64,000 nucleotides of DNA from Mycobacterium sp. 852002-51163_SCH5372311. GTDB taxonomy: Bacteria; Actinomycetota; Actinomycetes; Mycobacteriales; Mycobacteriaceae. Under the pieces are notes generated by a model. That model saw nothing but the letters and a program-made list of their open reading frames with translations. It was not told the origin of the DNA and did not search any database. Numbering within the stretch: position 1 is the stretch's first letter; each line of letters opens with the position of its first letter. Shown here piece by piece: positions 44,450 to 54,719 of the stretch. The translations under genes were made by a program, and so were the position numbers. The stretch spans positions 81,453 through 145,452 of the forward strand of contig NZ_LZIJ01000124.1 of assembly GCF_001667115.1 (NCBI RefSeq). The letters run 5' to 3'.

Positions 44450-45303
44450 TTCTCACCGCCATCGGGACCGAAAGTGTCGGCGCGCGAACGGCTTTCGATG
44501 ACCTCACGGGCCAGCTCGGCGATCCGCCCCTCGGGGACGTCGACCGCGCCGTTGGCGTCGATGGTGACCGCGGTCGGGTAGATGCCGCGGACCAGATCGG
44601 GGCCGCCGGTAGCCGAATCGTCGTCGGCGGCGTCGTAAAGCGCCTCGACGGCGACCCGCAGCGCCGAGTCGGCATCGGAGACTTGCGCATACAACTTCTT
44701 CATCGACGACTTGGCGAAGATCGAGCCGGACCCCACCGACTGATAGCCCTCTTCTTCGATGTTCCAGCCACCCGCGGCGTCGAACGAGACGATGCGGCCC
44801 GCGCTTTCCGGATCGGCCGCATGGATGTCGTAGCCTGCCAGCAGCGGCAGCGCGACCAGCCCCTGCATCGCGGCCGCCAGGTTGCCGCGCACCATGATTG
44901 CCAGCCGGTTCACCTTGCCCGCGAAGGTGAGCGGCACGCCTTCGAGTTTCTCGTAGTGCTCGAGTTCGACGGCGTAGAGGCGGGCGAACTCGACTGCGAT
45001 CGCGGCGGTGCCGGCGATGCCGGTGGCGGTGTAGTCGTCGGTGATGTACACCTTGCGCACATCGCGTCCGGCGATCATGTTGCCCTGCGTGGAACGCCGG
45101 TCCCCGGCGATGAGGACACCGCCGGGGAATTTCAGCGCGACGATGGTGGTGCCGTGCGGCAACTGTCCCCCGACGCCCGCTTGCGGGCCGCTGACGCTCG
45201 CCGGCAACAACTCCGGCGCCTGGCGGCGGAGAAAGTCAGCGAACGAGGACAGATCTACGGCGGAAGAGTTGAGAGACAGGCGATCAGAGAACGGCCAGGT
45301 CAC
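44446..45303 (-). CDS. prcB: Proteasome beta subunit PrcB
   Basis: A 285-residue catalytic subunit of the 20S proteasome. A 51-residue propeptide ends LPHG, so autocleavage exposes Thr52 of [11 protein letters not shown] as the N-terminal nucleophile. The supporting Asp and Lys lie in [13 protein letters not shown] and in [12 protein letters not shown]. Chambers assemble as alpha7-beta7-beta7-alpha7 with PrcA. GTG 45303 overlaps the pup stop (GTGA), so pup, prcB and prcA form one coupled operon. Confidence 0.96.
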   Translation of the reverse strand: MTWPFSDRLSLNSSAVDLSSFADFLRRQAPELLPASVSGPQAGVGGQLPHGTTIVALKFPGGVLIAGDRRSTQGNMIAGRDVRKVYITDDYTATGIAGTAAIAVEFARLYAVELEHYEKLEGVPLTFAGKVNRLAIMVRGNLAAAMQGLVALPLLAGYDIHAADPESAGRIVSFDAAGGWNIEEEGYQSVGSGSIFAKSSMKKLYAQVSDADSALRVAVEALYDAADDDSATGGPDLVRGIYPTAVTIDANGAVDVPEGRIAELAREVIESRSRADTFGPDGGEK

Positions 45304-45494
45304 TGTCCGCCCTTTTGGACGTACGCGCGGACGAAGTCCTCGGCGTTCTCCTCAAGGACGTCGTCAATCTCGTCGAGCAGATCGTCGGTTTCCTCGGTCA
45401 GCTTCTCGCGACGCTCCTGGCCAGCGGCCGTGGTGCCGGTGAGTTCGTCGTCCTCACCACCGCCACCGCCACGCTTGGTCTGCTCCTGAGCCAT
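45300..45494 (-). CDS. pup: Prokaryotic ubiquitin-like protein Pup
   Basis: A 64-residue, largely disordered protein tag beginning [20 protein letters not shown] and ending in Gly-Gly-Gln. The C-terminal Gln must be deamidated to Glu by Dop before ligation by PafA. The central region binds the Mpa coiled coils. ATG 45494 is chosen because AGGAGG lies 5 bp upstream; an upstream ATG at 45509 would add MQEAA and leave that Shine-Dalgarno inside the gene. First gene of pup-prcB-prcA. Confidence 0.96.
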   Translation of the reverse strand: MAQEQTKRGGGGGEDDELTGTTAAGQERREKLTEETDDLLDEIDDVLEENAEDFVRAYVQKGGQ

Positions 45495-45589
45495 CGCCGC
45501 CTCCTGCATAGTTATCGGCCAGCGTCACACGGGCGCTGGTCTTGTCTACCCTACCGGTCAACACTGACGTTTCGTTGGGCTAACGAGCC

Positions 45590-47086
45590 TCAGCTGGTCA
45601 GTTGTTCGACCAACTCCACCGCGCTGTCCACCGAATCCAGCAGCGCACCGACGTGCGCCTTGCTGCCGCGCAGCGGCTCCAGCGTCGGGATGCGAACCAG
45701 CGAGTCGCCACCCAAGTCGAAGATCACCGAATCCCAGCTGGCCGCGGCGATGTCGGCACCGAAGCGGCGCAGGCATTCGCCGCGGAAGTAGGCCCGGGTG
45801 TCGGTGGGCGGATTGTCCACCGCCTCGAGCACCTGGTGTTCGGTGACCAGACGCTTCATCGAGCCGCGCGCGACCAACCGGTTGTACAAACCCTTGTCCA
45901 GCCGCACGTCGGAATATTGGAGGTCGACGAGGTGCAGGCGGGGTGCCGACCAGCTCAGGTTCTCGCGCTGACGGAAACCTTCGAGCAGCCGCAGCTTGGC
46001 CGGCCAGTCCAGCAGCTCGGCACATTCCATCGGGTCGCGCTCGAGCAGGTCCAGCGCGTGTGCCCAGGTCTCCACGACGTCGGACGCGCGCGGGTCCGGG
46101 TCGCGACTGTCGACCAGCTTGGCCACCCGGTCCAGATAAATCCGTTGCAGCGCAAGGCCGGTGAGTTCGCGACCGTCGGCAAGCGCCACCGTCGCCCGCA
46201 GCGACGGGTCGCGGCTGATCGCATGGACCGCGTGCACCGGCCGCGCCAGCATCAGGTCGCTGAGGTCGATGCCTTCTTCGATCAGGTCCAGCACCAAGGC
46301 GGTTGTGCCCAGTTTCAGGTACGTCGACGTTTCGGCGAGGTTGGCGTCGCCGATGATCACGTGCAGCCGCCGATACCTGTCGGCGTCGGCATGCGGTTCG
46401 TCTCGGGTGTTGATGATGCCGCGTTTCAGCGTGGTTTCCAGCCCGACCTCGACCTCGATGTAGTCGGAACGCTGAGAGAGCTGAAAACCGGGCTCGTCGC
46501 CCGAGGGCCCGATGCCGACGCGGCCGGAACCGGTCACCACCTGCCGGGACACCAAGAACGGCGTGAGCCCGGCGATGATGGCCGAAAACGGTGTCTGGCG
46601 CGACATCAGGTAGTTCTCGTGCGACCCGTAGGAGGCGCCTTTGCCGTCGACGTTGTTCTTGTACAGCTGCAGCTTGACGGCACCGGGCACGCTGGCGACG
46701 TGCCGGGCGGCCGCCTCCATCACGCGCTCGCCGGCCTTATCCCAAATCACCGCATCCAGCGGGTCGGTGCACTCGGGCGCGGAGTATTCGGGGTGCGCGT
46801 GGTCTACGTAGAGGCGGGCCCCGTTGGTCAAGATCATGTTGGCTGCGCCGACCTCGTCGGCGTCGACCACCGGCGGCGGCCCGGTTGAGCGGCTCAGGTC
46901 GAAACCCCGGGCGTCGCGTAGCGGCGATTCCACCTCGTAGTCCCAGCGGGTGCGTTTGGCGCGCTGAATGCCGGCCGCCGCCGCGTAGGCCAGGACCGCT
47001 TGCGTCGAGGTGAGGATCGGGTTGGCGGTCGGATCGGACGGCGACGAAATGCCGTACTCGACCTCCGTCCCGATAATCCGTTGCAT
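45590..47086 (-). CDS. dop: Pup deamidase/depupylase Dop
   Basis: A 498-residue paralogue of PafA that deamidates Pup and removes it from substrates. The start ATG 47086 begins [20 protein letters not shown], with the catalytic-site Glu. [38 protein letters not shown] and [20 protein letters not shown] are family signatures. The Dop-loop region near residue 40 ([17 protein letters not shown]) is present. The frame is open to 47248 but the extension is not homologous. It lies 95 bp upstream of pup and probably has its own promoter. Confidence 0.95.
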   Translation of the reverse strand: MQRIIGTEVEYGISSPSDPTANPILTSTQAVLAYAAAAGIQRAKRTRWDYEVESPLRDARGFDLSRSTGPPPVVDADEVGAANMILTNGARLYVDHAHPEYSAPECTDPLDAVIWDKAGERVMEAAARHVASVPGAVKLQLYKNNVDGKGASYGSHENYLMSRQTPFSAIIAGLTPFLVSRQVVTGSGRVGIGPSGDEPGFQLSQRSDYIEVEVGLETTLKRGIINTRDEPHADADRYRRLHVIIGDANLAETSTYLKLGTTALVLDLIEEGIDLSDLMLARPVHAVHAISRDPSLRATVALADGRELTGLALQRIYLDRVAKLVDSRDPDPRASDVVETWAHALDLLERDPMECAELLDWPAKLRLLEGFRQRENLSWSAPRLHLVDLQYSDVRLDKGLYNRLVARGSMKRLVTEHQVLEAVDNPPTDTRAYFRGECLRRFGADIAAASWDSVIFDLGGDSLVRIPTLEPLRGSKAHVGALLDSVDSAVELVEQLTS

Positions 47087-47215
47087 GCCGTAAAGCGTAG
47101 GCGCGGCAACTCCGAACCTTCCCGGCAACCCGCGCTGCGGCACCCGCCCAGCCGCGATCCGGCGAGGGTGACGAGGTGGGGGCCCAAGCAGAGGAAGTTG
47201 ACGCCCGTTGACACT

Positions 47216-47878
47216 GTGATTAATTTCACCCTGGTGACCAGCCCGCAATCGAACTCAACCGGCCGCCACGCACGAGCCGATTTATCTGGGCAGCGTTATG
47301 GCGAGGTGCTTCTGGTAACGCCCGGCGAGGCGGGTCCGCAGGCCAACGTCTACAACAGCTTTCCGCTCAATGACTGCCCTGCTGAACTGTGGGCGGCACT
47401 CGACCCGCATGCCATCGCCACCGAGAACGGTGCGGCCGCGGCGCTGCTCAACGGCCCACGCTATTGGCTGATGAACGCCATCGAAAAGCGGTCTCAAGGT
47501 CCACAGCTCACGAAGAGCTTCGGCGGCATCGAGATGATCCTGCAGGCCACCGTCCTGCTGTCGTCGATGAACCCCGCCCCGTACAGCGCCAACACAGTGA
47601 GTCGGCACACGGTCTTCGTTTTCAACGCCGGCGAAGAGGTCTACGAACTGCACGACCCGCACGGCAACCGTTGGGTCATGCAGACCTGGAGCCAGATCGT
47701 CGACCCCAACCTGTCGCGCGCCGACCTGCCCACGCTGGCCGACCGGCTGAATCTGCCGGATGGGTGGTCGTATCAGCCGCGCGTGCTCACCGAAGAGCTG
47801 CGGGTGGACACGACGTCGCGCGCCGCGCAGGTCACCCAGGACGATCTGAACAACAGCTATTCGCTGGTAACCGACTGA
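47216..47878 (+). CDS. Conserved actinobacterial protein of unknown function (Rv2114-like)
   Basis: A 220-residue protein using GTG 47216 ([12 protein letters not shown]); GTG 47234 is also possible and the start is uncertain. Conserved-looking blocks are [20 protein letters not shown] followed by [51 protein letters not shown] and [18 protein letters not shown]. The fold looks mixed alpha/beta, with no signal peptide or membrane segment. I recall a closely similar protein, Rv2114, at the same place beside dop. Function is unknown; position in the proteasome locus is conserved, but a role in it is not shown. Confidence 0.8.
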   Translation: MINFTLVTSPQSNSTGRHARADLSGQRYGEVLLVTPGEAGPQANVYNSFPLNDCPAELWAALDPHAIATENGAAAALLNGPRYWLMNAIEKRSQGPQLTKSFGGIEMILQATVLLSSMNPAPYSANTVSRHTVFVFNAGEEVYELHDPHGNRWVMQTWSQIVDPNLSRADLPTLADRLNLPDGWSYQPRVLTEELRVDTTSRAAQVTQDDLNNSYSLVTD

Positions 47879-47901
47879 GGCCCGCACCGGCGCTGAATTG
47901 T

Positions 47902-49761
47902 TCACCCGCAATTGGCGAGCCAGCTGCGATGCCGTACGGCAGCCTTCCGCGCAGCCTTGGCGAGTGCGTGGTCTGGCAGATGGCGCCCCAGCGCATCGAG
48001 CACCAGCGCAGTCTCGGGAGCGGGATGCCGCCACATTTCCTCGAGCAGCCGAAATGGCTCGGTAAGGCCGGTGAAGAAACGGCATAGCTCGTCGGGAGAT
48101 TCCAGAGTGCCCGACAGCACGTCGACGAGCACCGCCATGTCGATGAAGCCGCCGAGCAGCTCAGGGGCAGCACGGTCATGCTGTATCAGCCACAGCGCGG
48201 CATGGCCGGCGACCGGGGAGTCCAGCAGCTGACGAACCAATGGTTCGGTCACCTCGATGTCGAACCGATCCAGGGCGACAAAGCCCATCATCCGGGTCTC
48301 GGCCGTGGAACTCGCCGCGATGGCCTCGGTGAGCATCTGCACCCGCTCGACAGCCGGGCGGTCCGCCTGCCAATTCGCGACCAAGCCCTCCTGCTGAGCC
48401 TCAGCCGCCGCCAGCATGGCATCGATCAATGCGCCGCCATCGCGGTCGGCAATTCTGTCGGCGCGACGGAGCACGTATCCGGCTCGGTCAAGATAATCCG
48501 GCAGGACGTCGCGGCCCAGGGCGGTCAGCGTCACGGTGCCACCGGTCCAGTAACTGCGGCCGAAGCGTTCCGATACTTCGACGCGGTCAGCCCAGCGCAC
48601 TACACCAGCGTCCACTAGGACCTCGAAGATTCGGCTCATGTCGCGCTGGGTGAATCTGTCGAGATATTCCGTCCGTTCTGGCGCGTAGGACGCGAGCTGT
48701 CGGGTTGCCACCGATCGAGCCCAATCCAGGAGCGACTCGAAAGGTAACTCGGCAGTTTCGTCAGCAAGCATTGGGGCCAGCCAATGCACGATCCCGTCAT
48801 CGAGCAACTGGTGCAATTCGTCCAGGAACCAGATCCGGCCCGAGTAGAGCGACTCCAACGGACCCAGTTCGACTATCGCGGCGAACAGCGCGGCCGCCCG
48901 TTGCACTTTCGGACGCCCGGCCCACGCCTTCACCGGAACCAAGCGACGCTGGCGCACCCGGACGGCGCCCGCCTCCTTGGCGAGGTCCAGGATCAAGTTC
49001 AACTGCGGCAAGTTCGCTGTCGATGGGGTTCGCCATGTCTTGTCGCCGATCTGGGGATCCATCTCGTCGCCAGTGTCGAGCAGTTCCACCAGCGCGCGAC
49101 CGTCGGCCAATTTGAGGTTTCCCTTGCCGGTCAGCTGCTTGCCGTCCGTGTCCAGATAGTCGCGAAGGGCATCGAGCTTCGCCAGCAATTCCGCCGCGTC
49201 CGCGGCGGCTTCCACCTCGGCCACCGGCGGCGGGATGTAGACGAACGGCAACTCGTATGGCTCCGGCGCTTCGACCGGACCCCGACCATACTTCTCCTCG
49301 ACTTCAGCCATCGCCGCCTGGAGGTTTTCGTTCCGTTCGTCGTCCTCGTCCCACGAAACCGGAGTGGGGTCGCGCATTTCTGCGCGCACGGTCGGGGCGA
49401 GATCGTCGGCCATCCTTTTCAGTCGAGCAGCGCGATCGACGCCACCGATCAGACGGCCCGTAGCTGCCATGAAGTCGACGTAGATACCGACCGCATTGCA
49501 CAGAGGCTCAGCGGCATCGGGATTCCCTCTTAGCCGGTGCGGGCACCACTCGAGCAAGAACTCGGCTATATCGCCGGGCGTGAAGTCGTCGAGCACACCG
49601 CTGGAATCCCGATAACGCCAGTCCAGGAAGAACTCGACGTCGCCGAGCACTTCCGCCCGTTTACGATCGGGCATACCCAGCCGGCCATCGAGTTCGTCGA
49701 GCAACCCATCACGGGCATCGTGATAGGCGCCGTCGTCACAGGCGTCGAATTGGAGCCGCAC
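47902..49761 (-). CDS. Uncharacterised 619-residue protein downstream of mpa
   Basis: GTG 49761 begins VRLQFDACDDGAYHDARDGL; the longer frame to 49923 runs into mpa and is not needed. The N-terminal 120 residues are acidic and helical (FFLDWRYRDSSGVLDDFTPG, IAEFLLEWCPHRLRGN). An acidic linker leads to YELPFVYIPPP. The rest is predominantly helical with a repeated ARM- or winged-helix-like character (RIFEVLVDAGVVRWADRVEV, TVTLTALGRDVLPDYLDRAG). I recognise no family. It starts 34 bp after the mpa stop on the same strand and is probably co-transcribed. I recall no equivalent at this place in M. tuberculosis. Confidence 0.75.
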   Translation of the reverse strand: MRLQFDACDDGAYHDARDGLLDELDGRLGMPDRKRAEVLGDVEFFLDWRYRDSSGVLDDFTPGDIAEFLLEWCPHRLRGNPDAAEPLCNAVGIYVDFMAATGRLIGGVDRAARLKRMADDLAPTVRAEMRDPTPVSWDEDDERNENLQAAMAEVEEKYGRGPVEAPEPYELPFVYIPPPVAEVEAAADAAELLAKLDALRDYLDTDGKQLTGKGNLKLADGRALVELLDTGDEMDPQIGDKTWRTPSTANLPQLNLILDLAKEAGAVRVRQRRLVPVKAWAGRPKVQRAAALFAAIVELGPLESLYSGRIWFLDELHQLLDDGIVHWLAPMLADETAELPFESLLDWARSVATRQLASYAPERTEYLDRFTQRDMSRIFEVLVDAGVVRWADRVEVSERFGRSYWTGGTVTLTALGRDVLPDYLDRAGYVLRRADRIADRDGGALIDAMLAAAEAQQEGLVANWQADRPAVERVQMLTEAIAASSTAETRMMGFVALDRFDIEVTEPLVRQLLDSPVAGHAALWLIQHDRAAPELLGGFIDMAVLVDVLSGTLESPDELCRFFTGLTEPFRLLEEMWRHPAPETALVLDALGRHLPDHALAKAARKAAVRHRSWLANCG

Positions 49762-49795
49762 GGAAACGACGCTAGTCGGCGTGACCGACAAGTGC

Positions 49796-51625
49796 CTACA
49801 GGTACTGACCCAGGTTGGATTCGGTGTCGATCGCCCGAGACGCGCTCGACGACTTGCCGGTGACCAAGGTGCGGATGTAAACGATCCGCTCACCCTTCTT
49901 GCCCGAAATCCGCGCCCAGTCATCGGGATTGGTGGTGTTGGGCAGGTCCTCGTTCTCGGCGAACTCGTCGACGATCGAGTCGAGCAAGTGCTGGATACGC
50001 AACCCCGGTTGGCCTGTCTCGAGCACCGACTTGATGGCGTTCTTCTTCGCCCGGTCGACGACGTTCTGGATCATCGCCCCGGAGTTGAAGTCCTTGAAAT
50101 ACATGACTTCCTTGTCACCGTTGGCGTAGGTGACCTCCAGGAACCGGTTGTCGTCGATCTCGGCGTACATGCGGTCGACGACCTTCTCGATCATCGCCTT
50201 GATGCAAGCCGAGCGGTCGCCGTCGAACTCGGCGAGGTCGTCGGCGTGCACCGGCAGTTCCTCGGTCAGGTACTTCGAGTAGATGTCTTGCGCCGCTTCG
50301 GCATCCGGCCGCTCGATCTTGATCTTCACGTCCAGGCGTCCCGGCCGCAGGATCGCGGGGTCGATCATGTCCTCGCGGTTGGAGGCGCCGATCACGATGA
50401 CGTTCTCGAGCCCCTCCACGCCGTCGATCTCGGACAGCAGCTGCGGCACCACCGTGGTCTCGACGTCCGAGGAGACGCCGGTGCCGCGGGTGCGGAAGAT
50501 CGAGTCCATCTCGTCGAAGAACACGATCACCGGGGTGCCCTCCGACGCCTTCTCGCGGGCCCGCTGGAAGATCAGCCGGATGTGACGCTCGGTCTCGCCG
50601 ACGAACTTGTTCAGCAGCTCAGGGCCCTTGATGTTCAGGAAGTACGACTTCGCCTCACGCGAGTCGTCGCCGCGGACCTCGGCCATCTTCTTTGCCAGCG
50701 AGTTGGCCACCGCCTTGGCGATCAACGTCTTACCGCAGCCGGGCGGCCCGTAGAGCAGTACACCCTTGGGCGGGCGCAGTGCGTACTCGCGGTAGAGCTC
50801 CTTGTGCAGGAACGGCAGCTCGACGGCGTCGCGGATCTGCTCGATCTGACGGGTCAGCCCACCGATGTCCTGGTAGCTGACGTCGGGCACCTCTTCGAGC
50901 ACCAGGTCCTCGACCTCGGCCTTGGGGATGCGCTCGAACGCGTAGCCGGCTTTGGTGTCGACCAGCAGCGAGTCGCCCGGCCGCAGCTTGCGCGGGCGGG
51001 TGTCGTCGTTGAGGGCGTCAGGGTGCCCGTCGGGCAAATCCTCGGCGACCAACGGCTCGGCCAACCACACGATGCGTTCCTCGTCGGCGTGGCCCACAAC
51101 AAGTGCCCGATGACCGTCGGACAACACCTCGCGCAAGGTGGAGATCTCGCCGACCGATTCGAACGTGCCGGCCTCGACGACGGTGAGTGCCTCGTTGAGG
51201 CGAACCGTCTGGCCCTTCTTCAGCAACGTGACGTCGATGTTGGGCGAGCAAGTCAAGCGCATCTTGCGGCCCGACGTGAAGACGTCGACCGTGTCGTCGT
51301 CATGGCTGCCCAGCAGAACGCCGTAGCCACTGGGTGGCTGTCCCAACCGGTCGACTTCCTCGCGTAGCGCCAGAAGTTGTTGGCGGGCTTCTTTAAGAGT
51401 TTCCATTAATTTGGAGTTGCGAGCGGCAAGGGAGTCGATACGAGCTTCGAGCTGATGCACATCACGGGCCGAGCGGACGCTGCCGTGCGGGCCGGCCGCA
51501 TGTTCAAGTTGCTCGCGTAGCGCCGCGGCCTCACGGCGGAGTTGTTCCAATTCGGCAGCATCATCGCTGGACAGGGGGTTGTTTCGGTGGGCACCGAAGA
51601 CTTCAGAACGCTCTGATTCACCCAT
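49796..51625 (-). CDS. mpa: Proteasome-associated ATPase Mpa (ARC)
   Basis: A 609-residue AAA+ unfoldase. An N-terminal coiled coil (roughly residues 20-75) captures Pup, two OB-like domains follow, and the AAA module has Walker A GPPGCGKT, Walker [11 protein letters not shown], the arginine-finger region and [11 protein letters not shown]. The C-terminus QYL docks into the proteasome alpha ring and is intact. ATG 51625 has GGAAAGGAGCG upstream and gives the length known for M. tuberculosis; the frame to 51712 is ignored. It delivers pupylated proteins to PrcBA. Confidence 0.96.
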   Translation of the reverse strand: MGESERSEVFGAHRNNPLSSDDAAELEQLRREAAALREQLEHAAGPHGSVRSARDVHQLEARIDSLAARNSKLMETLKEARQQLLALREEVDRLGQPPSGYGVLLGSHDDDTVDVFTSGRKMRLTCSPNIDVTLLKKGQTVRLNEALTVVEAGTFESVGEISTLREVLSDGHRALVVGHADEERIVWLAEPLVAEDLPDGHPDALNDDTRPRKLRPGDSLLVDTKAGYAFERIPKAEVEDLVLEEVPDVSYQDIGGLTRQIEQIRDAVELPFLHKELYREYALRPPKGVLLYGPPGCGKTLIAKAVANSLAKKMAEVRGDDSREAKSYFLNIKGPELLNKFVGETERHIRLIFQRAREKASEGTPVIVFFDEMDSIFRTRGTGVSSDVETTVVPQLLSEIDGVEGLENVIVIGASNREDMIDPAILRPGRLDVKIKIERPDAEAAQDIYSKYLTEELPVHADDLAEFDGDRSACIKAMIEKVVDRMYAEIDDNRFLEVTYANGDKEVMYFKDFNSGAMIQNVVDRAKKNAIKSVLETGQPGLRIQHLLDSIVDEFAENEDLPNTTNPDDWARISGKKGERIVYIRTLVTGKSSSASRAIDTESNLGQYL

Positions 51626-51790
51626 GTTGCGCTCCTTTCCCGCACCGCAATGGTCCGGCGAATACTTCAACGCTACCGGCCATCGCCGGTTCATGCGTGC
51701 AGTCAAATGCACTCGAATGGCCTTGAAAAGTTACAAATAAGTTCACGCTGGTAATCTCGGCCACGAATCTGGCCGATCGGAAGGACACCC

Positions 51791-51913
51791 GTGACGATGA
51801 AGTCGTTCGCCACAGGCGTAATTACGACGGCAACGACCGGCACCGCTGCTGCCGGTGTGACTTTCCGTGCACCCGTTTGGCCGCCGGTGCCGCCCGACGG
51901 CGCAAGCGTCTAG
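51791..51913 (+). CDS. Small secreted-looking peptide, 40 residues
   Basis: GTG 51791 follows GGAAGG by 6 bp, and the frame runs 41 codons to TAG 51911-51913. The product starts [20 protein letters not shown] and continues [20 protein letters not shown]. The first half resembles a short signal peptide with one Lys and a hydrophobic core; the second is Pro-rich. Too short for normal gene callers. It ends 5 bp before the lppK start, so it may be the first gene of that transcript or an upstream peptide influencing lppK translation. Function unknown. Confidence 0.6.
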   Translation: MTMKSFATGVITTATTGTAAAGVTFRAPVWPPVPPDGASV

Positions 51914-51918
51914 CCTGG

Positions 51919-52452
51919 ATGCGCCGGGATCGCATTGTAGTTCTGGGCGCCGCCACAATCCTGGCGGCAGTTGGACTCTCGGGATGTACGCACGGCGAGT
52001 CCAAAGTCGCTTCTTCGACCCCCGCTTCGGCCGCGCCGGCCACGCCGAGTGTGGTGGCCTCCCGCCCCAGCGCTCCCCTGCCGCCGCCCGAAGCCCTCGT
52101 CGACGTGCTGAGCAGGTTGGCCGACCCGGCGGTACCGGGCAGCGACAAAGTGGGTCTGGTTGAAGGCGCGACGCCGGCAAGCGCCGCCACGCTGGACAAG
52201 TTCACCAATGCGTTGCGCGACGGCGGCTATCTGCCAATGACGTTTGTGGCAAACGACCTCGCGTGGTCGGACAAAAATCCGTCGAATGTGACGGCCACCG
52301 TCATTGTCAATACCGCGCAGGCCAACAACCGGATGTTTACCTTTCCGATGGAGTTCGCGCCGTTTCAGGGCGGCTGGCAGTTGTCCCGGAAAACCGCGGA
52401 AATGCTGCTTGCGGTGAATAACTCGACGCCTTCTCCGTCGCCCACCGGCTGA
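51919..52452 (+). CDS. lppK: Lipoprotein LppK
   Basis: A 177-residue lipoprotein. ATG 51919 begins [20 protein letters not shown] followed by SGC, a lipobox (LSGC) at residues 20-23. A Pro/Ala/Ser linker leads to a conserved domain with [40 protein letters not shown] and [20 protein letters not shown]. It resembles the low-molecular-weight antigen MTB12-like lipoprotein family of mycobacteria. The function is unknown, but it is surface-exposed. The frame upstream to 51877 is ignored. Confidence 0.88.
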   Translation: MRRDRIVVLGAATILAAVGLSGCTHGESKVASSTPASAAPATPSVVASRPSAPLPPPEALVDVLSRLADPAVPGSDKVGLVEGATPASAATLDKFTNALRDGGYLPMTFVANDLAWSDKNPSNVTATVIVNTAQANNRMFTFPMEFAPFQGGWQLSRKTAEMLLAVNNSTPSPSPTG

Positions 52453-52461
52453 GCGCCCGGG

Positions 52462-52755
52462 ATGTGGATCGGCTGGCTAGAGTTCGACGTGCTGCTGGGC
52501 GACGTGCGCTCGCTGAAGGAGAAGCGCTCGGTGATCCGTCCCGTCGTCGCCGAGTTGCAGCGTAAGTTCAGCGTCTCGGCCGCCGAAACAGGTTCGCATG
52601 ATCTGTACCGCCGGGCGGCCATCGGGGTGGCGGTGGTATCCGGGGACCGCAGTCACGCCGTCGACGTCCTCGATGCAGCCGAACGTCTGGTCGCGGCACA
52701 TCCAGAGTTCGAGTTGCTGTCCGTACGGCGGGCCCTGCAGCGCAGTGACGACTAG
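52462..52755 (+). CDS. DUF503 family protein (Rv2117-like)
   Basis: A 97-residue protein beginning MWIGWLEFDVLLGDVRSLKE and carrying KEKRSVIRPVVAELQRKFSV, the DUF503 signature, then a ferredoxin-like fold with AIGVAVVSGDRSHAVDVLDA. In Bacillus and other bacteria the family (YlxP) is linked with ribosome assembly next to rbfA; a similar role here is only a possibility. It follows lppK by 9 bp. The stop codon lies in the first copy of a 21-bp direct repeat. Confidence 0.88.
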   Translation: MWIGWLEFDVLLGDVRSLKEKRSVIRPVVAELQRKFSVSAAETGSHDLYRRAAIGVAVVSGDRSHAVDVLDAAERLVAAHPEFELLSVRRALQRSDD

Positions 52756-52824
52756 CCCGGATGGCGCCGACCCGCTTCGCCCGGCTGCGCCGCGCTCGCG
52801 ATCGACGACTAGCCCGGATGGCGC
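52747..52824. repeat. 21-bp direct repeat, 57 bp apart
   Basis: GACGACTAGCCCGGATGGCG with a further C occurs at 52747-52767 and 52804-52824. The first copy contains the DUF503 stop codon. The spacing suggests a 57-bp tandem duplication of the gene's 3' end. Confidence 0.7.
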
Positions 52825-52839
52825 AAGCATTGTGAGTTG

Positions 52840-52902
52840 CACCGAGATCGACGGTAGCGCGAAAAACTTCGAGTGGGAGTCGCGCCGGCGTCGATCTCGG
52901 TG
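52840..52902. repeat. 23-bp imperfect inverted repeat between convergent genes
   Basis: The outer 14 bp (CACCGAGATCGACG at 52840-52853 and its complement at 52889-52902) are perfect. After a 3-bp mismatch, GCGCGA/TCGCGC extends the stem, giving 20 of 23 pairs and a 17-base loop. It separates the convergent DUF503 and trmI genes and could terminate both transcripts. No T-tract. Confidence 0.7.
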
Positions 52903-52935
52903 TTGACGCCCCACTGCGACAAAATCGCCATCGTG

Positions 52936-53838
<903 letters not shown>

Positions 53839-53852
53839 CTAGGCTTCGCCAC

Positions 53853-54719
53853 ATGACGGAGGCCACGATCGAGCAGCCGGAAGAACGGCCCGGGCCACCC
53901 GCAAGGCCGGCGTTATCCCCGTCTCGGGCCGCTGACTTCAAGCAGTGCCCGCTGCTGTACCGGTTCCGCGCGATCGACCGGTTGCCCGAGGCGCCGTCGA
54001 CGGCGCAGGTGCGCGGGTCGCTGGTGCATGCTGCACTAGAGCAGCTGTACGGCCTGCCTGCGGGGCAGCGCAACCCGGACACGGCCAAAGCACTGGTGAC
54101 CACGGCTTGGGACCAGGTGATCGCCAAGCACCCAGAGCTGGCCGGGGATCTGGATCCCGAACAACGAGCCGAGCTGCTGGACGAGGCCCGTGCGCTGCTT
54201 TCCGGCTATTACCGCCTGGAAGACCCCACTCGCTTCGACCCGGAAAGCTGCGAACAGCGCGTAGAGGTCGAGCTTGCCGACGGCACGCTGCTGCGAGGCT
54301 TCATCGACAGGGTCGACGTAGCCGCCACCGGCGAGCTGCGGGTGGTCGACTACAAGACCGGGAAAGCGCCGCCCGAGGCCCGGGCACTGGCCGAATTCAA
54401 GGCGATGTTTCAGATGAAGTTCTACGCGGTCGCTCTGTATCGCACCCGCGGAGTACTGCCCGCCCGGCTGCGGCTCATCTACCTGGCCGACGGTCAGCTG
54501 CTGGATTACTCGCCCGACCACGACGAGCTGCTGCGCTTCGAGAAGACTCTGATAGCGATCTGGCGAGCTATCCAAACTGCCGGTGCCACCGGGGATTTCC
54601 GGCCCAGACCGTCGCGGCTGTGTGAGTGGTGCCCGCACCAGCAGCACTGCCCCGCTTTCGGCGGGACGCCACCGCCCTACCCGGGTTGGCCGGATCAGAC
54701 GACGCAGCCGGCGGCTTGA
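53853..54719 (+). CDS. RecB-like PD-(D/E)XK nuclease with Fe-S cluster motif (Rv2119-like)
   Basis: A 288-residue single-domain exonuclease of the RecB/AddB/Cas4-like group. PALSPSRAADFKQCPLLYRF holds the first Cys, and RLCEWCPHQQHCP near the C-terminus holds three more, the four-Cys pattern of a 4Fe-4S nuclease. The active site is GFIDRVD followed by VVDYKTG (Asp, then Asp-X-Lys). ATG 53853 (MTEATIEQPEE) is chosen; the open frame to 53769 overlaps trmI. A role in DNA repair is inferred. The 3' end overlaps the convergent reductase gene by 25 bp. Confidence 0.88.
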   Translation: MTEATIEQPEERPGPPARPALSPSRAADFKQCPLLYRFRAIDRLPEAPSTAQVRGSLVHAALEQLYGLPAGQRNPDTAKALVTTAWDQVIAKHPELAGDLDPEQRAELLDEARALLSGYYRLEDPTRFDPESCEQRVEVELADGTLLRGFIDRVDVAATGELRVVDYKTGKAPPEARALAEFKAMFQMKFYAVALYRTRGVLPARLRLIYLADGQLLDYSPDHDELLRFEKTLIAIWRAIQTAGATGDFRPRPSRLCEWCPHQQHCPAFGGTPPPYPGWPDQTTQPAA

